Positions 54,956 through 63,873 of a stretch of DNA of 64,000 bases are shown here, piece after piece; within the stretch, counting starts at the first letter, position 1; the number at the start of each line of letters is the position of its first letter. A program made the translations under genes and the position numbers. The notes under the pieces are model-generated. The model was not told the origin of the DNA. It was given only the letters and a program-made list of their open reading frames with translations, and did no database searches. This DNA comes from Phycisphaerales bacterium (GTDB lineage Bacteria; Planctomycetota; Phycisphaerae; Phycisphaerales; UBA1924), in contig JAJDDD010000016.1 of assembly GCA_029260495.1 (NCBI GenBank), forward strand, positions 62,001-126,000. The letters run 5' to 3'.

Positions 54956-56242
54956 CTAGCGGATAAAGATGCTGGCGATGCTGGCGGTCATCCAGGATGC
55001 CAAAGCGCCAGCGATCATGGCGCGCAGGGCGAGTGAGGCGAAGTCCTGCCTGCGGGAAGGCGCGATTCCACTGAGTCCGCCGATCTGAATCGCAAGTGAT
55101 GGCAGATTGGCGAAGCCACAGAGGGCATAGGTTGCGATTTGAGCGCTGCGGCTGGAGAGCAGGGGTGGGTCGGCGAGGATGGCGTCGCGGAGTGAGTCGT
55201 AGGCGATGAACTCAGTGACAATGATCTTTTCGCCGAGCAGGGCGCCGAAGATATTGCTCTCCGCCCACGGGACTCCCATGGACCATGCGATGGGCTGAAA
55301 GATGACGCCGAGCATCATTTGGAGTGAGAGGGGGCCGATGTCATTGGCCTCGCGCCAGGAGCGGATGGGGGCCCAGTCGCCGACTGCTTCGATGGGCCAG
55401 TTGACGAGCGCGAGGAGGGCGACGAATGCGATAAGCATGGCGGCGACATTGAGGGCGAGGCGCAAACCATCGGTGGCGCCGGTGGCTGCGGCGTCGAGGA
55501 GGTTGCTCGTGGTGCGCTCTTCGGTGATGTGGAGGTTCGTTTCGGACGGGGGTGTGTCGGTTTCAGGGATCATGATCTTGGCGATCACGAAGGCGGCGGG
55601 TGCGGACATGATGCTGGCGGTGAGGAGGTGTTTTGTGAACATGATGCGGGTGGCGTCATCATTTCCGCCGAGCCAGCCGACGTAGACAGCGAGCACACTT
55701 CCGGCGATGGTTGCGAAGCCGCCTGCCATGAGGGTCATGAGCTGGGAGCGTGTCATGCGGTCGATGTAAGGCTTGACGCAAAGGGGTGCTTCAGTCTGGC
55801 CGACGAAGACATTGGCGGCCATCGCGAGGGCTTCGATTCCGGTGACGCCGAGAGTTTTTCGCAGGCACCAGGCGAGGGCGGCGATGACTCGCTGCATGAG
55901 TCTGAGGTGGTAAAGGACAGCCATGAGCGCAGAGAAGTAGATGATGACGGGGAGTGCTTCGATGGCGAACATGACGCCCCACGGGCCGCTGTGGTCCGCG
56001 AGATTGCCGAAGACGAACTCTGTTCCAGCGCGGCTGAAGCTAATGACCTTGTTCACGCCGGCGGCGATAAGCTCGAAGGCGCGAACGGCGGGGGGAAACA
56101 CGAGCAACAGATAGCCGAGCAGGAGTTGGAGCAGAACACCAACGGTGACGATGCGCAGGGAGATTGCGCGGCGATTGGTGGAGAGCGCGAGGGCAATCGC
56201 GAGCATGGTGAAGACGCCGAGCAAACCGTGAAGTTGAGTCAT
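54956..56242 (-). CDS. concentrative nucleoside transporter (NupC family)
   Basis: 428 residues, with about ten membrane helices as in CNT-family symporters. The family signature NVFVGQTEAPLCVKPYIDRM lies mid-protein, followed by GGFATIAGSVLAVYVGWLGG. Further on, LCGFANLPSLAIQIGGLSGI is a second conserved CNT segment. It imports nucleosides with H+ or Na+. The gene is divergent from the uridine-kinase-like gene with 65 bases between starts, which points to a nucleoside-salvage pair under one control region. Substrate preference cannot be read. Confidence 0.93.
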   Translation of the reverse strand: MTQLHGLLGVFTMLAIALALSTNRRAISLRIVTVGVLLQLLLGYLLLVFPPAVRAFELIAAGVNKVISFSRAGTEFVFGNLADHSGPWGVMFAIEALPVIIYFSALMAVLYHLRLMQRVIAALAWCLRKTLGVTGIEALAMAANVFVGQTEAPLCVKPYIDRMTRSQLMTLMAGGFATIAGSVLAVYVGWLGGNDDATRIMFTKHLLTASIMSAPAAFVIAKIMIPETDTPPSETNLHITEERTTSNLLDAAATGATDGLRLALNVAAMLIAFVALLALVNWPIEAVGDWAPIRSWREANDIGPLSLQMMLGVIFQPIAWSMGVPWAESNIFGALLGEKIIVTEFIAYDSLRDAILADPPLLSSRSAQIATYALCGFANLPSLAIQIGGLSGIAPSRRQDFASLALRAMIAGALASWMTASIASIFIR

Positions 56243-56307
56243 GGAGGAGACCAGGTGGGAGTCGGGGGCGACTGGGAGAAGGGGGTGATGGTACCTTCGG
56301 CGTCGAT

Positions 56308-56925
56308 ATGGGAGCGTCGCCGATCAGATTGGGCTGGGATGAGGGGCTGGCAGAGGTTCAGCGGCGCATCGAGCTTCGTAGCGCGGGTGACGAGGTGGTG
56401 ATCGTGTGTGTGAGCGGGCCGGTTGGGGCAGGAAAGACCAGCTTTGCACGGGGGCTGGGCGGAGTCGTTATTTCGACGGATGATTATCTGCCGGACTATT
56501 CGAGTGTTGCGATGCACGAACGGGATGACCCGGAGCGAGCGGACTTGGAACTGCTTGCGGAGCATCTTCGCGAACTGACGGCGGGGCGCGCGGCTGCGAT
56601 TCCGAGATGGTCTTTCAAGGAGCATCGCCGGGTTGGGCACTGTGTGGTTGAGCCGGGCGAGCTGGTGGTGTGTGAAGGGATCTTTGCGCTGCATGAGCGC
56701 GTGGCTGCGGGAGGTGATGTGTGTGTTTTTGTCGAGGCATCGGCAGAGGCGCGCTGGCGGCGGTGGGAGGAGATTGAGGAGACGGGCGAGAGAGGATGGG
56801 GGGCTCAGGCGGCGCGGGAGCACTTTGAGGGTGTGGCGGAGCCGACTTTTGCGAAGCACGCGGCTGGCTACCGGGCCCGGGCGGATGTGATCGTCGTGAA
56901 TGATGAGCGGCGCACGATCGGGTAG
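56308..56925 (+). CDS. uridine kinase-like P-loop kinase
   Basis: 205 residues. P-loop CVSGPVGAGKTSFA (GPVGAGKT at 37-44), the uridine kinase-type STDDYLPDY segment, a helix with RADLELLAEHLRELTAGR, the following IPRWSFKEHRR, and the VCEGIFAL strand. These match the uridine/phosphoribulokinase P-loop family rather than generic nucleotide-binding proteins. It would phosphorylate uridine or cytidine after uptake by the divergent CNT transporter. No clear ribosome site precedes the ATG, so the start is not certain. Confidence 0.8.
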   Translation: MGASPIRLGWDEGLAEVQRRIELRSAGDEVVIVCVSGPVGAGKTSFARGLGGVVISTDDYLPDYSSVAMHERDDPERADLELLAEHLRELTAGRAAAIPRWSFKEHRRVGHCVVEPGELVVCEGIFALHERVAAGGDVCVFVEASAEARWRRWEEIEETGERGWGAQAAREHFEGVAEPTFAKHAAGYRARADVIVVNDERRTIG

Positions 56926-57080
56926 GGCCGGGGTTTCCTGACGGATCGAACAACGAAACATTTTTAATTTTTTCTTCTCTGCGCGTGAGTCGCTTCGTCT
57001 TGCTGACGCCTTCAACGTGAGCGGCAAGCAGAAGCAAACACAACGCCGCAAAACACCTCACACGAGAAGGAGAAACTCAA

Positions 57081-57878
57081 ATGCGTAAGAACACCACCAG
57101 CAGTGTCAACAGCGTTCTTTCTACGACCATTCACAAGCTCATCTCAAGGGCGGGAGCGGCGAAAACCGCTTCGGCATTGGCATTTGTCGTTGTAGCGGCG
57201 TCGCAGGCGAGCGCTGCATTTACAGTGGCGGGGCCGACGAACCATGTCGCGTCGGTGCCGCTCACAGGGTTTACGGCGCCGTGGAATGCGACGTCGGTGC
57301 TTGATCCGGATCCTGTCACGAAAATTGGTGTCCCGGCGCTTGGCTCGAACTTCTTTACGACATTTGCAGGCGACGCGCCAGCGGAGTTTGCGGGCTGGAC
57401 GGCGGTTCGCGGCGGTGAGCTCGCGGGCACACTCTCGATCAAGGACTATCAGGCGAAGGATCTGGGTGGCCGAAAAGGTGGCGCTCGTATGGACGCGACT
57501 TATGCGCCGGGTGTGGGAGAGAGCGGTTTCAATCTGCGCTGGGTGCAGATGTTTAACTCATCGCTTTCCGGCAGGCACATTGACCCCAAACCCAATGACG
57601 ACACCCAGCCCTTCTACTACACCGATGCAGAGTTCGGTGTAGCTGGGCTTAACTTTGTTGACAATCCAAGTCTGGGCCCGCTTCCGAACGCGGCCTTCAG
57701 CTATTCAGTTACGTTTGATCTCTTCCTCGTTAGCGCCGACATCACGAACAAGAAAGTGACGGTGCATGATGGAATTCGGTGGGGCTACAAGCTAAATGTT
57801 GTGCCGGGCCCTTCAGCGCTGGCGAGCTTTGGCGGACTGCTGATGCTTTCCGGGGCGCGACGTCGCCGATCATCCTGA
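57081..57878 (+). CDS. exported protein with PEP-CTERM-like tail
   Basis: 265 residues. A long N-terminal signal-like region has its hydrophobic core about 33-48 (ALAFVVVAASQASAA). The C-terminus is VVPGPSALASFGGLLMLSGA followed by RRRR: a PGPS motif, hydrophobic stretch and arginine cluster, as in PEP-CTERM substrates of exosortase systems. The middle is unrecognised, with a beta-rich look. GAAGGAGAA lies just before the ATG. It is the second such protein in the window; no exosortase gene is present. Confidence 0.8.
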   Translation: MRKNTTSSVNSVLSTTIHKLISRAGAAKTASALAFVVVAASQASAAFTVAGPTNHVASVPLTGFTAPWNATSVLDPDPVTKIGVPALGSNFFTTFAGDAPAEFAGWTAVRGGELAGTLSIKDYQAKDLGGRKGGARMDATYAPGVGESGFNLRWVQMFNSSLSGRHIDPKPNDDTQPFYYTDAEFGVAGLNFVDNPSLGPLPNAAFSYSVTFDLFLVSADITNKKVTVHDGIRWGYKLNVVPGPSALASFGGLLMLSGARRRRSS

Positions 57879-58071
57879 AGAATCAGATTCGACTGACATC
57901 CAAACTCTTCGCAAGAGGCGGCGTGGGATCCGACACCTTCGTGTTGGCCCCACGTCGCTTTTTAGCGGTATTCGACAGGCTGGAGGGGCGGGGGCGATGT
58001 TTCGAGGTCACTTTCTGGTGTTTGTCGCGGCTGTTGAGAAATCGTCCTATTGTTTTTTGGAGATACATGCG

Positions 58072-58647
58072 ATGAAACAGATCATCATCCATCATGCCGT
58101 TCTTGTTTTCATTGTGGTGGGAGTTGTTGTTCTTGGGGCTGTGTTCGTTCGCGCAGGCGAGGTGGGGAGTCGAAATACGCCTGTTTCCGTTGATCGGCTG
58201 GCTATTCCGGAGGGGCAAGAGGGGATGCTTATGCGCAACGACATCAAACTGAAGCTGACTATTGAGGGAGACGCATTCCGTTCGGGTGAGGCGATTCTTT
58301 ACGAAGTGATGATTGTAAATGAGTCGGAGGCGCCGGTTGTGATTTGGGGATCGGGATTTTGGCCGAACCATAGAGTTGATGTATTGGATGAGCGAGGCGA
58401 ACTGGCGCCAATCACTGAAGCGGGAGCAATCCGGCGGGAGGTGTTTGCGCCGCGGGGTTTGCGGGACAAGAACGTTGAGTTTGAGATTGAGCCGGGCGGC
58501 TCTTTCCAGACTGGGAAGGGTGAACTGTTGCATCTCTTTGAGTTGGCGCCGGGGCGATATTCCGTGAACGTCACCTATGAAGACACTCAGGAGCCGACGC
58601 CGTTGCAGCTCATATCTGCCGATGTGGAGTTTGTGATTCTGCCGTAG
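58072..58647 (+). CDS. exported protein with probable beta-sandwich domain
   Basis: 191 residues from the ATG at 58072 (GGAG about 8 bases upstream). One N-terminal hydrophobic helix (about 8-26, HAVLVFIVVGVVVLGAVFV) could be a signal anchor. The rest resembles an immunoglobulin-like or Intracellular proteinase inhibitor-like sandwich: LKLTIEGDAFRSGEAILYEV, MIVNESEAPVVIWGSG, GRYSVNVTYED. No catalytic motif is seen. It is the last plus-strand gene before convergent hflX. Family uncertain. Confidence 0.65.
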   Translation: MKQIIIHHAVLVFIVVGVVVLGAVFVRAGEVGSRNTPVSVDRLAIPEGQEGMLMRNDIKLKLTIEGDAFRSGEAILYEVMIVNESEAPVVIWGSGFWPNHRVDVLDERGELAPITEAGAIRREVFAPRGLRDKNVEFEIEPGGSFQTGKGELLHLFELAPGRYSVNVTYEDTQEPTPLQLISADVEFVILP

Positions 58648-58655
58648 CTGGCGAG

Positions 58656-60026
58656 CTACGAATTCATGCTATTTGGCGTGGCAACAGTAATCTTTGCGCC
58701 GCCGGTTCGGATTTGGTCAAGCATGCGCACTCCGATGCGCACGCGCATGGTCACAGAATCGGAGGAATAGGCGCGTTCGAGAACTTCGGCGCGATTTTCC
58801 AGCAGGTTGATCGCCTTAGCGTCTGCGAGGGGCAAGGTGAGGTCCAGTTCGCGCACATCGCCCCGGGCTTCGGTGAGAACTGTGCTTCTTAGATCTTCGA
58901 GTCCGGGATGGTGTTCGTCGCGGGCGCAGAGGGCGACAGCGCCGGGGCAGCGTTGGCGCCAGACCAGAAGCTCGGCATTGTCGGCGAGCTGATCGATTTT
59001 ATTTAAAATGACAAGGCGGTCGGGCTCTTCCCAGGCTTCGCCTTCCTTTTCTTCAATTTCGCGCGTCTCGGTGAATAGATCATCAAGCGTGCGCGTGACC
59101 GTTTCATAGTGGAGGTCGGCGGCAGGGTCTGACACGTCGACCATGAGAAGCAGAAGGTCGGCGTGGGTTGTTTCCTCAAGCGTGGCGCGGAAGCTGGCGA
59201 CGAGATTGTGGGGGAGGTCGCGCACGAAGCCGACAGTGTCGGAGAGCATGACGGTGACGCCGCCGCCAACTTCCCATTCACGGGTGCGCGTCATGAGTGT
59301 GGCGAAGAGGCGGTCGTCGGCGTAAGCGCCGCCTGCGGTGAGCTGATTGAAGAGCGTTGACTTGCCAGCGTTGGTGTAGCCGACGAGACCGACGGTGAAA
59401 TGATCCATCTTGCGCTTGCGGACACTTCGACGTTTTCGCTGCTGAATGTCCTCAAGCTCGCGGCGGAGCTGGGTGCGTTTGCGCTGGACGATTCGGCGGT
59501 CAATTTCGAGCTGCTGTTCGCCAGGTCCGCGGGCGCCGATGCCGACAACGCCTCCGACGCCAACAATGCGTTCGAGATGATCCCACATGGCGCGCAGGCG
59601 CGGGTAGGTGTATTCGAGCTGGGCGAGTTCGACCTGGAGCTTGGCTTCGTGGGTGGTAGCGCGGCTGGCGAAGATGTCGAGAATGAGTTCAGAGCGATCG
59701 ACAACCTTGCGCTGGACGACTTCTTCAATGTTTCCGATTTGGCCAGGTGACAGGTCATTGTCAAAAATGACGAGGGTTGCATTGACAGCGTTGCAGAGAT
59801 CGCGGAGCTCTTCGAGCTTGCCTTTGCCCATGAAGGTTCCCGCTTCCGGGCGATCGCGACGCTGGACGAGCTCGCCGACGACTTCGGCGCCGGCTGTTTG
59901 AGCTAAGGAGGTGATCTCGCCCATGGGATCGCGCGGATCGAGGCGGCTTTGGGGCAAATGCAAGGCTGCGAGGACGGCTCGCTCTGATGCGACTTTTAGA
60001 TCGGTTCGCTCGGTTGTTCGGCCCAT
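58656..60026 (-). CDS. hflX: GTPase HflX
   Basis: 456 residues from the ATG at 60026. A longer frame, to 60194, adds residues of no family resemblance; an ATG at 60065 is another option. HflX features: N-terminal nucleotide-binding domain (TFMGKGKLEELRDLCN, VIFDNDLSPGQIGNIEEV), a coiled-coil linker (RRIVQRKRTQLRRELEDIQQ), then the G domain with G1 VGYTNAGKSTLFNQL, G3 LSDTVGFVRDLPH and G4 LNKID. It splits stalled ribosomes in stress. It is divergent from the Nfu-type gene, about 120 bases apart. Confidence 0.93.
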   Translation of the reverse strand: MGRTTERTDLKVASERAVLAALHLPQSRLDPRDPMGEITSLAQTAGAEVVGELVQRRDRPEAGTFMGKGKLEELRDLCNAVNATLVIFDNDLSPGQIGNIEEVVQRKVVDRSELILDIFASRATTHEAKLQVELAQLEYTYPRLRAMWDHLERIVGVGGVVGIGARGPGEQQLEIDRRIVQRKRTQLRRELEDIQQRKRRSVRKRKMDHFTVGLVGYTNAGKSTLFNQLTAGGAYADDRLFATLMTRTREWEVGGGVTVMLSDTVGFVRDLPHNLVASFRATLEETTHADLLLLMVDVSDPAADLHYETVTRTLDDLFTETREIEEKEGEAWEEPDRLVILNKIDQLADNAELLVWRQRCPGAVALCARDEHHPGLEDLRSTVLTEARGDVRELDLTLPLADAKAINLLENRAEVLERAYSSDSVTMRVRIGVRMLDQIRTGGAKITVATPNSMNS

Positions 60027-60145
60027 GTGCTGACGGTTCTCCAACTCGGTTTTCTTGATGCGCATCATAGACGAGTCAATCAGGAGCGCATGCGATGGCA
60101 GCTGGTTTCTTTGATCTTCAGCGGCGGCATCCGTAGGCTGACGTA

Positions 60146-60412
60146 ATGCCCTGGAAAGTGATGCGATATGAACAGACGCCGAATCCCAACGCATTGAAGC
60201 TAATTCTCGATGGGCCGATTTCGTTTCGCCCGCGCTCGTTTCGCTCGCGTGATGAAGCTGCCGGCGATGCGCTGGCTGCGGATATCTTCGCGGCGTCGGG
60301 TGTGGCGTGTTTGTTGTTTTCGGGTGAATGGATGACGGTGAACAAGACGCCTGATGCGAAGTGGCCTGCGGTCAAGCAGGGTGTGGAGCGGGCGCTTGCT
60401 GAGGCTGACTGA
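60146..60412 (+). CDS. stand-alone Nfu/NifU N-terminal domain protein
   Basis: 88 residues that are one Nfu_N domain: EQTPNPNALKLILDGPISFR at the N-terminus and ACLLFSGEWMTVNKTPDAKW near the end. This domain is normally attached to the cysteine-bearing Nfu C-terminal domain of iron-sulfur scaffold proteins, but no CXXC part follows. The stop overlaps the mutY start by one base (TGATG), so the two are translationally coupled. MutY is itself an iron-sulfur protein, so a role in cluster supply to MutY is a plausible inference. Confidence 0.85.
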   Translation: MPWKVMRYEQTPNPNALKLILDGPISFRPRSFRSRDEAAGDALAADIFAASGVACLLFSGEWMTVNKTPDAKWPAVKQGVERALAEAD

Positions 60413-61488
60413 TGGCTGGGTGTGCGGCGAACTCTCGATCGCGCGATCGGCGGATGGCGGCGACGATCGCGGAGTGGTTTCGAGCTTCACAACGGGCGCT
60501 GCCTTGGCGCACGTCGCCGCGCGATCCATATCGCTCGCTTGTGGCGGAAACGATGCTGCAGCAGACGCAGGTGGCGCGTGTGGTTGAAAAGTATGAAGGA
60601 TTTCTGCAGCGGTTTCCGGATGTGGAATCGCTTTCGCGGGCGGCTGAACAGGATGTTCTGGCGGCGTGGTCGGGGCTCGGGTATTACCGACGGGCGCGAA
60701 ACTTGCATCGCGCCAGTAGGCGCATCGTTGAAGACTTGGATGGCCGGGTCCCCGACATGGTGGATGAGTTGAAAAAGCTGCCGGGTGTGGGGCGCTATAC
60801 CGCGGGCGCCATCGCGAGCATTGTATTTGAAAAACGGGCAGCGCTTGTTGATGGAAATGTCGCGCGGGTGCTGCTGCGTCTTGAGGGTATGCGGCTGGCG
60901 TCTGATGATCGAGGAGCGGAGGAGCTTGCGTGGCGTCGGGCGGAGGAGTTGGTTGTCGCTGCGCCGGCAGCGGACGTAGCTGCGCTGAATGAAGGGTTGA
61001 TGGAGCTTGGAGCGGTTGTGTGTAAGCCTGTCGGCCCTCGGTGCGGGGAGTGTCCGTTGCGGCGGAGGTGTGCTGCGCATCGGGCGGGGACGCAGGATGA
61101 GATTCCATTGCCCAAGGCGCGGGCGAAGCGGCGGGAGGTTTTTCACACCTGCGTGGTGGCGCGAGATAGTGACGGGCGTGTGCTGGTGGCGCCGCGATCG
61201 GAGGATGGGCTGTGGGCGGGCATGTTCCAGCCGCCGACGATTGAGAATGAGGGCGGGCATGCGAGCGTTGATGATCTTGCCCTGATGCTCCCTTCAGTCG
61301 AGGTGGAGGGCGAGCGACAGGATTTCACCCACCACACGACCCATCGGATTGTCCAGTTCGGCGTGCATCGGGGGCGTGTAAGACTGCGGGAGGGCGCCCC
61401 TGCGGCTCCGTCGCGGTGGTTGAGCAGAGATGAGCTTGCTGCTGTTCCCCTCTCAAACCCGCACAGGAGGATGCTGCTGGAGGAGTAG
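60412..61488 (+). CDS. mutY: A/G-specific adenine glycosylase
   Basis: 358 residues. Removes adenine mispaired with 8-oxoguanine or guanine. Helix-hairpin-helix LPGVGRYTAGAIASIVFEKR with the catalytic aspartate in ALVDGNVARVLLRL, and the 4Fe-4S loop C-X6-C-X2-C-X5-C (CKPVGPRCGECPLRRRC, at about 204-220). The C-terminal NUDIX-like domain (about 240-355: VVARDSDGRVLVAPRSEDGL) recognises 8-oxoguanine. The ATG at 60412 is taken because it couples to the Nfu gene; a start at 60454 also fits the family. Confidence 0.94.
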   Translation: MAGCAANSRSRDRRMAATIAEWFRASQRALPWRTSPRDPYRSLVAETMLQQTQVARVVEKYEGFLQRFPDVESLSRAAEQDVLAAWSGLGYYRRARNLHRASRRIVEDLDGRVPDMVDELKKLPGVGRYTAGAIASIVFEKRAALVDGNVARVLLRLEGMRLASDDRGAEELAWRRAEELVVAAPAADVAALNEGLMELGAVVCKPVGPRCGECPLRRRCAAHRAGTQDEIPLPKARAKRREVFHTCVVARDSDGRVLVAPRSEDGLWAGMFQPPTIENEGGHASVDDLALMLPSVEVEGERQDFTHHTTHRIVQFGVHRGRVRLREGAPAAPSRWLSRDELAAVPLSNPHRRMLLEE

Positions 61489-61599
61489 ACGGGGGGGCGT
61501 CACGGTGGGGGAGTTCGCCAGATGTCATCGTCCCTGCTACATTATTTGGCTCGCCTCTGATCCGGCCGTGTTGGTTGGGGGGCGACATACATCTTTCAC

Positions 61600-61630
61600 A
61601 GCCCCGAGCGGGGTCCGGCGCCCGCCGGTT
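61600..61630 (+). promoter_or_regulatory. two tandem hairpins in the rpsA leader
   Basis: CCCC-GAGC-GGGG (61602-61613) and CCGGCG-CC-CGCCGG (61615-61628) are adjacent small inverted repeats in the 230-base stretch upstream of rpsA. In other bacteria ribosomal protein S1 represses its own mRNA through leader structures; these could be the equivalent. Function here is inferred from position only. Confidence 0.35.
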
Positions 61631-61718
61631 ATCACGGGCCGCCCAAGCGAAGCTCTATCTTCCGGATTTGTAATGGAATCGATGGAGGCAGCCGGGCGGA
61701 AAGGACAACAACTGAATT

Positions 61719-63479
61719 ATGATCGATGAAACGCTTATCGCGTCACTTGGAATCGGTGACGCCGAGGCAGAGCAGCTCGTCTCGGAAGCTTTCGGCGCCA
61801 GCGTTGGCGAAGGCGATATGGACTCCATTCTGCAGGGCGCGATTGCCGACTGCACCCCCGGATCGATTCTCGACGGCGTGATCGTGGGGATGGCTGGCGA
61901 CGATGTCGTCATTGAAGTGGGCCTGAAGTCTGAGGGGCTTGTCGCGAAGGAAGAGTTCAACGATCCATCGGAGATCAAAGCCGGCGAGAAGGTCAAGGTG
62001 TTGCTCGAAGACCTTGAGGGTGAGGGCGGCGCGATCAAGCTCTCGAAGCGCAAGGCTGACCGCATTATTAGTTGGAATCGGATCGTCGAGACGGCGCGCG
62101 AGGGCGACATTATTGAGGGCATTGCGACGCGGAAGATCAAGGGCGGCTTACTGGTCGATATCGGTGTGCCGGTCTTCCTGCCTGCTTCGCAGGTGGATAT
62201 TCGTCGGCCTAGCGATATTGGTGAATATATCGGGCGCAGCGTGCGGGCTGAGATCCTCAAAATTGATGAGCAGCGGCGCAATATCGTTATTTCCCGGCGC
62301 AAGCTCATTGAGACTGAGCGCGAGCAAGCGAAGTCCTCTTTGCTCGAGCGCATCAATGAGGGTGATACGGTCACGGGCACGGTCAAGAACATTGCTGACT
62401 TCGGCGCCTTCGTCGATCTCGGCGGACTGGACGGGTTGCTGCACATCACGGACATGTCCTGGAGCCGGATTAACCATCCCTCTGAGATGCTCAGGATTGA
62501 TGACAAGATTGAGGTGATGATCCTCAATATTGATCGCGACAAAGAGAAGATCGCGCTTGGGCTCAAGCAGAAGGAGGCTTCCCCGTGGGAGTCCATCAAA
62601 GACAAGTTCCCGGTCGGATGCAGGATCAAGGGCGAGGTGGTCAACATCATGTCCTACGGCGCGTTCGTGCGGCTTGATGACGGCATCGAGGGGCTCGTGC
62701 ATATCTCGGAGATGAGCTGGACGCGGCGCATTAACCATCCGTCTGAGCTACTCAACGCTGGGGATGAGGTTGATGTTGTCGTTCTTGATATCGATCAGAA
62801 CAAGCATGAAATCTCATTGGGCATGAAGCAGACTGAGGTCAACCCTTGGGAGTTGGTCTCGGAGAAGTATCCGACGGGGACGATGATCGAGGGCGCTGTG
62901 CGCAATCTTGCGAACTATGGCGCGTTCATCGAGATCGAGCCTGGCATTGACGGGCTTCTGCACGTTTCTGATATTTCGTGGACCAAAAAAGTTGCGCACC
63001 CGAATGAGATATTCAAGAAGGGTGACAATATCACCTGCGTTGTTCTTGATGTCGATCGGGACAAGCAGCGCATCAGTCTTGGTCACAAGCAGCTCACCGA
63101 GGATCCGTGGGAGTCGGCGATTCCCGGCGCGTACCAGCCTGGCATGGTTGTACGAGGGAAGGTGACCAAGATCACGAACTTCGGTGTCTTCGTCGAGCTC
63201 GAAGACGATCTGGAAGGCCTGCTCCACATCTCCGAGCTCGCGGACCACAAGGTCGAAAACCCGCAGGATGTCGTCAAGGCTGGCGAAGAGCTGGATGTGA
63301 AGATCCTTCGTGTGGACACTTCTGATCGGAAGATCGGGCTGTCGCTCAAGCGGGCTCAGTGGGGAGCCGCGGATGAGGCTCGGGCTGAGCGCGAGGAGGG
63401 CCGGATTGATTCTGCCGGTCCCGCAAAGGGAGGCATGGACGATCACGGCGCGATGGGTACGGACAAGATCGAGCTTTGA
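61719..63479 (+). CDS. rpsA: 30S ribosomal protein S1
   Basis: 586 residues. Six S1 RNA-binding repeats can be counted. Repeats 3 to 6 share the DFGAFVDL-type strand and a GLLHI-S/T-(D/E)-M/I core: DFGAFVDLGGLDGLLHITDM, SYGAFVRLDDGIEGLVHISE, NYGAFIEIEPGIDGLLHVSD and NFGVFVELEDDLEGLLHISE. Repeats 1 and 2 are more divergent, as in other S1 proteins that contact the ribosome. It binds mRNA and helps initiation. GGAAAGGA lies upstream of the ATG. A clear intrinsic terminator follows. Confidence 0.96.
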   Translation: MIDETLIASLGIGDAEAEQLVSEAFGASVGEGDMDSILQGAIADCTPGSILDGVIVGMAGDDVVIEVGLKSEGLVAKEEFNDPSEIKAGEKVKVLLEDLEGEGGAIKLSKRKADRIISWNRIVETAREGDIIEGIATRKIKGGLLVDIGVPVFLPASQVDIRRPSDIGEYIGRSVRAEILKIDEQRRNIVISRRKLIETEREQAKSSLLERINEGDTVTGTVKNIADFGAFVDLGGLDGLLHITDMSWSRINHPSEMLRIDDKIEVMILNIDRDKEKIALGLKQKEASPWESIKDKFPVGCRIKGEVVNIMSYGAFVRLDDGIEGLVHISEMSWTRRINHPSELLNAGDEVDVVVLDIDQNKHEISLGMKQTEVNPWELVSEKYPTGTMIEGAVRNLANYGAFIEIEPGIDGLLHVSDISWTKKVAHPNEIFKKGDNITCVVLDVDRDKQRISLGHKQLTEDPWESAIPGAYQPGMVVRGKVTKITNFGVFVELEDDLEGLLHISELADHKVENPQDVVKAGEELDVKILRVDTSDRKIGLSLKRAQWGAADEARAEREEGRIDSAGPAKGGMDDHGAMGTDKIEL

Positions 63480-63522
63480 GCGTGGTCTGACCGGTTCCAG
63501 CAAGCCGACTCTACAATCTCAC

Positions 63523-63554
63523 AAGCCCAGTCATTCACATGGCTGGGCTTTTTT
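63523..63554 (+). terminator. intrinsic terminator of rpsA
   Basis: AAGCCCAG (63523-63530) pairs with CTGGGCTT (63543-63550) around a 12-base loop, and a run of T follows (63549-63554). This is the clearest rho-independent terminator in the window, 44 bases after the rpsA stop. Confidence 0.88.
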
Positions 63555-63873
63555 CGTAGGCTGAGATGTTGAAGAAGGAGGCTCTGTGTCGAACCTCTTG
63601 CAGTGGCATAAGAATCTGATTGCAGATGTTTAGCAGAGAACAAGGAAGGTCAACATCGTCAGAATCGCCATCCGGCGGCGCTGCTCGGTGAGTTCAAAGA
63701 CCAACATGCTTGTCTTAATCGCGTGGGTCATCCTGGCTGGACGCCTCCGTCAGATCTTTGCTGTTGCGCCGCTGCATGCTGCGCAGAAAAGGGGTCAAAT
63801 GCGTTGCTCTTTAGATATACACCAGGATAAAGCTGAAGCGAATACAAAAAATCATGGTTTGGGTCGATTACAG
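63555..63873. other. gene-free stretch after rpsA
   Basis: About 320 bases with no recognised gene. A 15-codon frame (GTG at 63586 to TAG at 63633) has AAGGAGG four bases upstream, but is too short to call. The rest has no visible hairpin or repeat. AT content rises from about 63820 onward, which may include the promoter of the next gene. Confidence 0.45.

Noticed and set aside
55529-56401. 290-codon plus-strand frame
   Set aside because: Antisense to the nucleoside transporter and overlaps the start of the real kinase gene in another frame.
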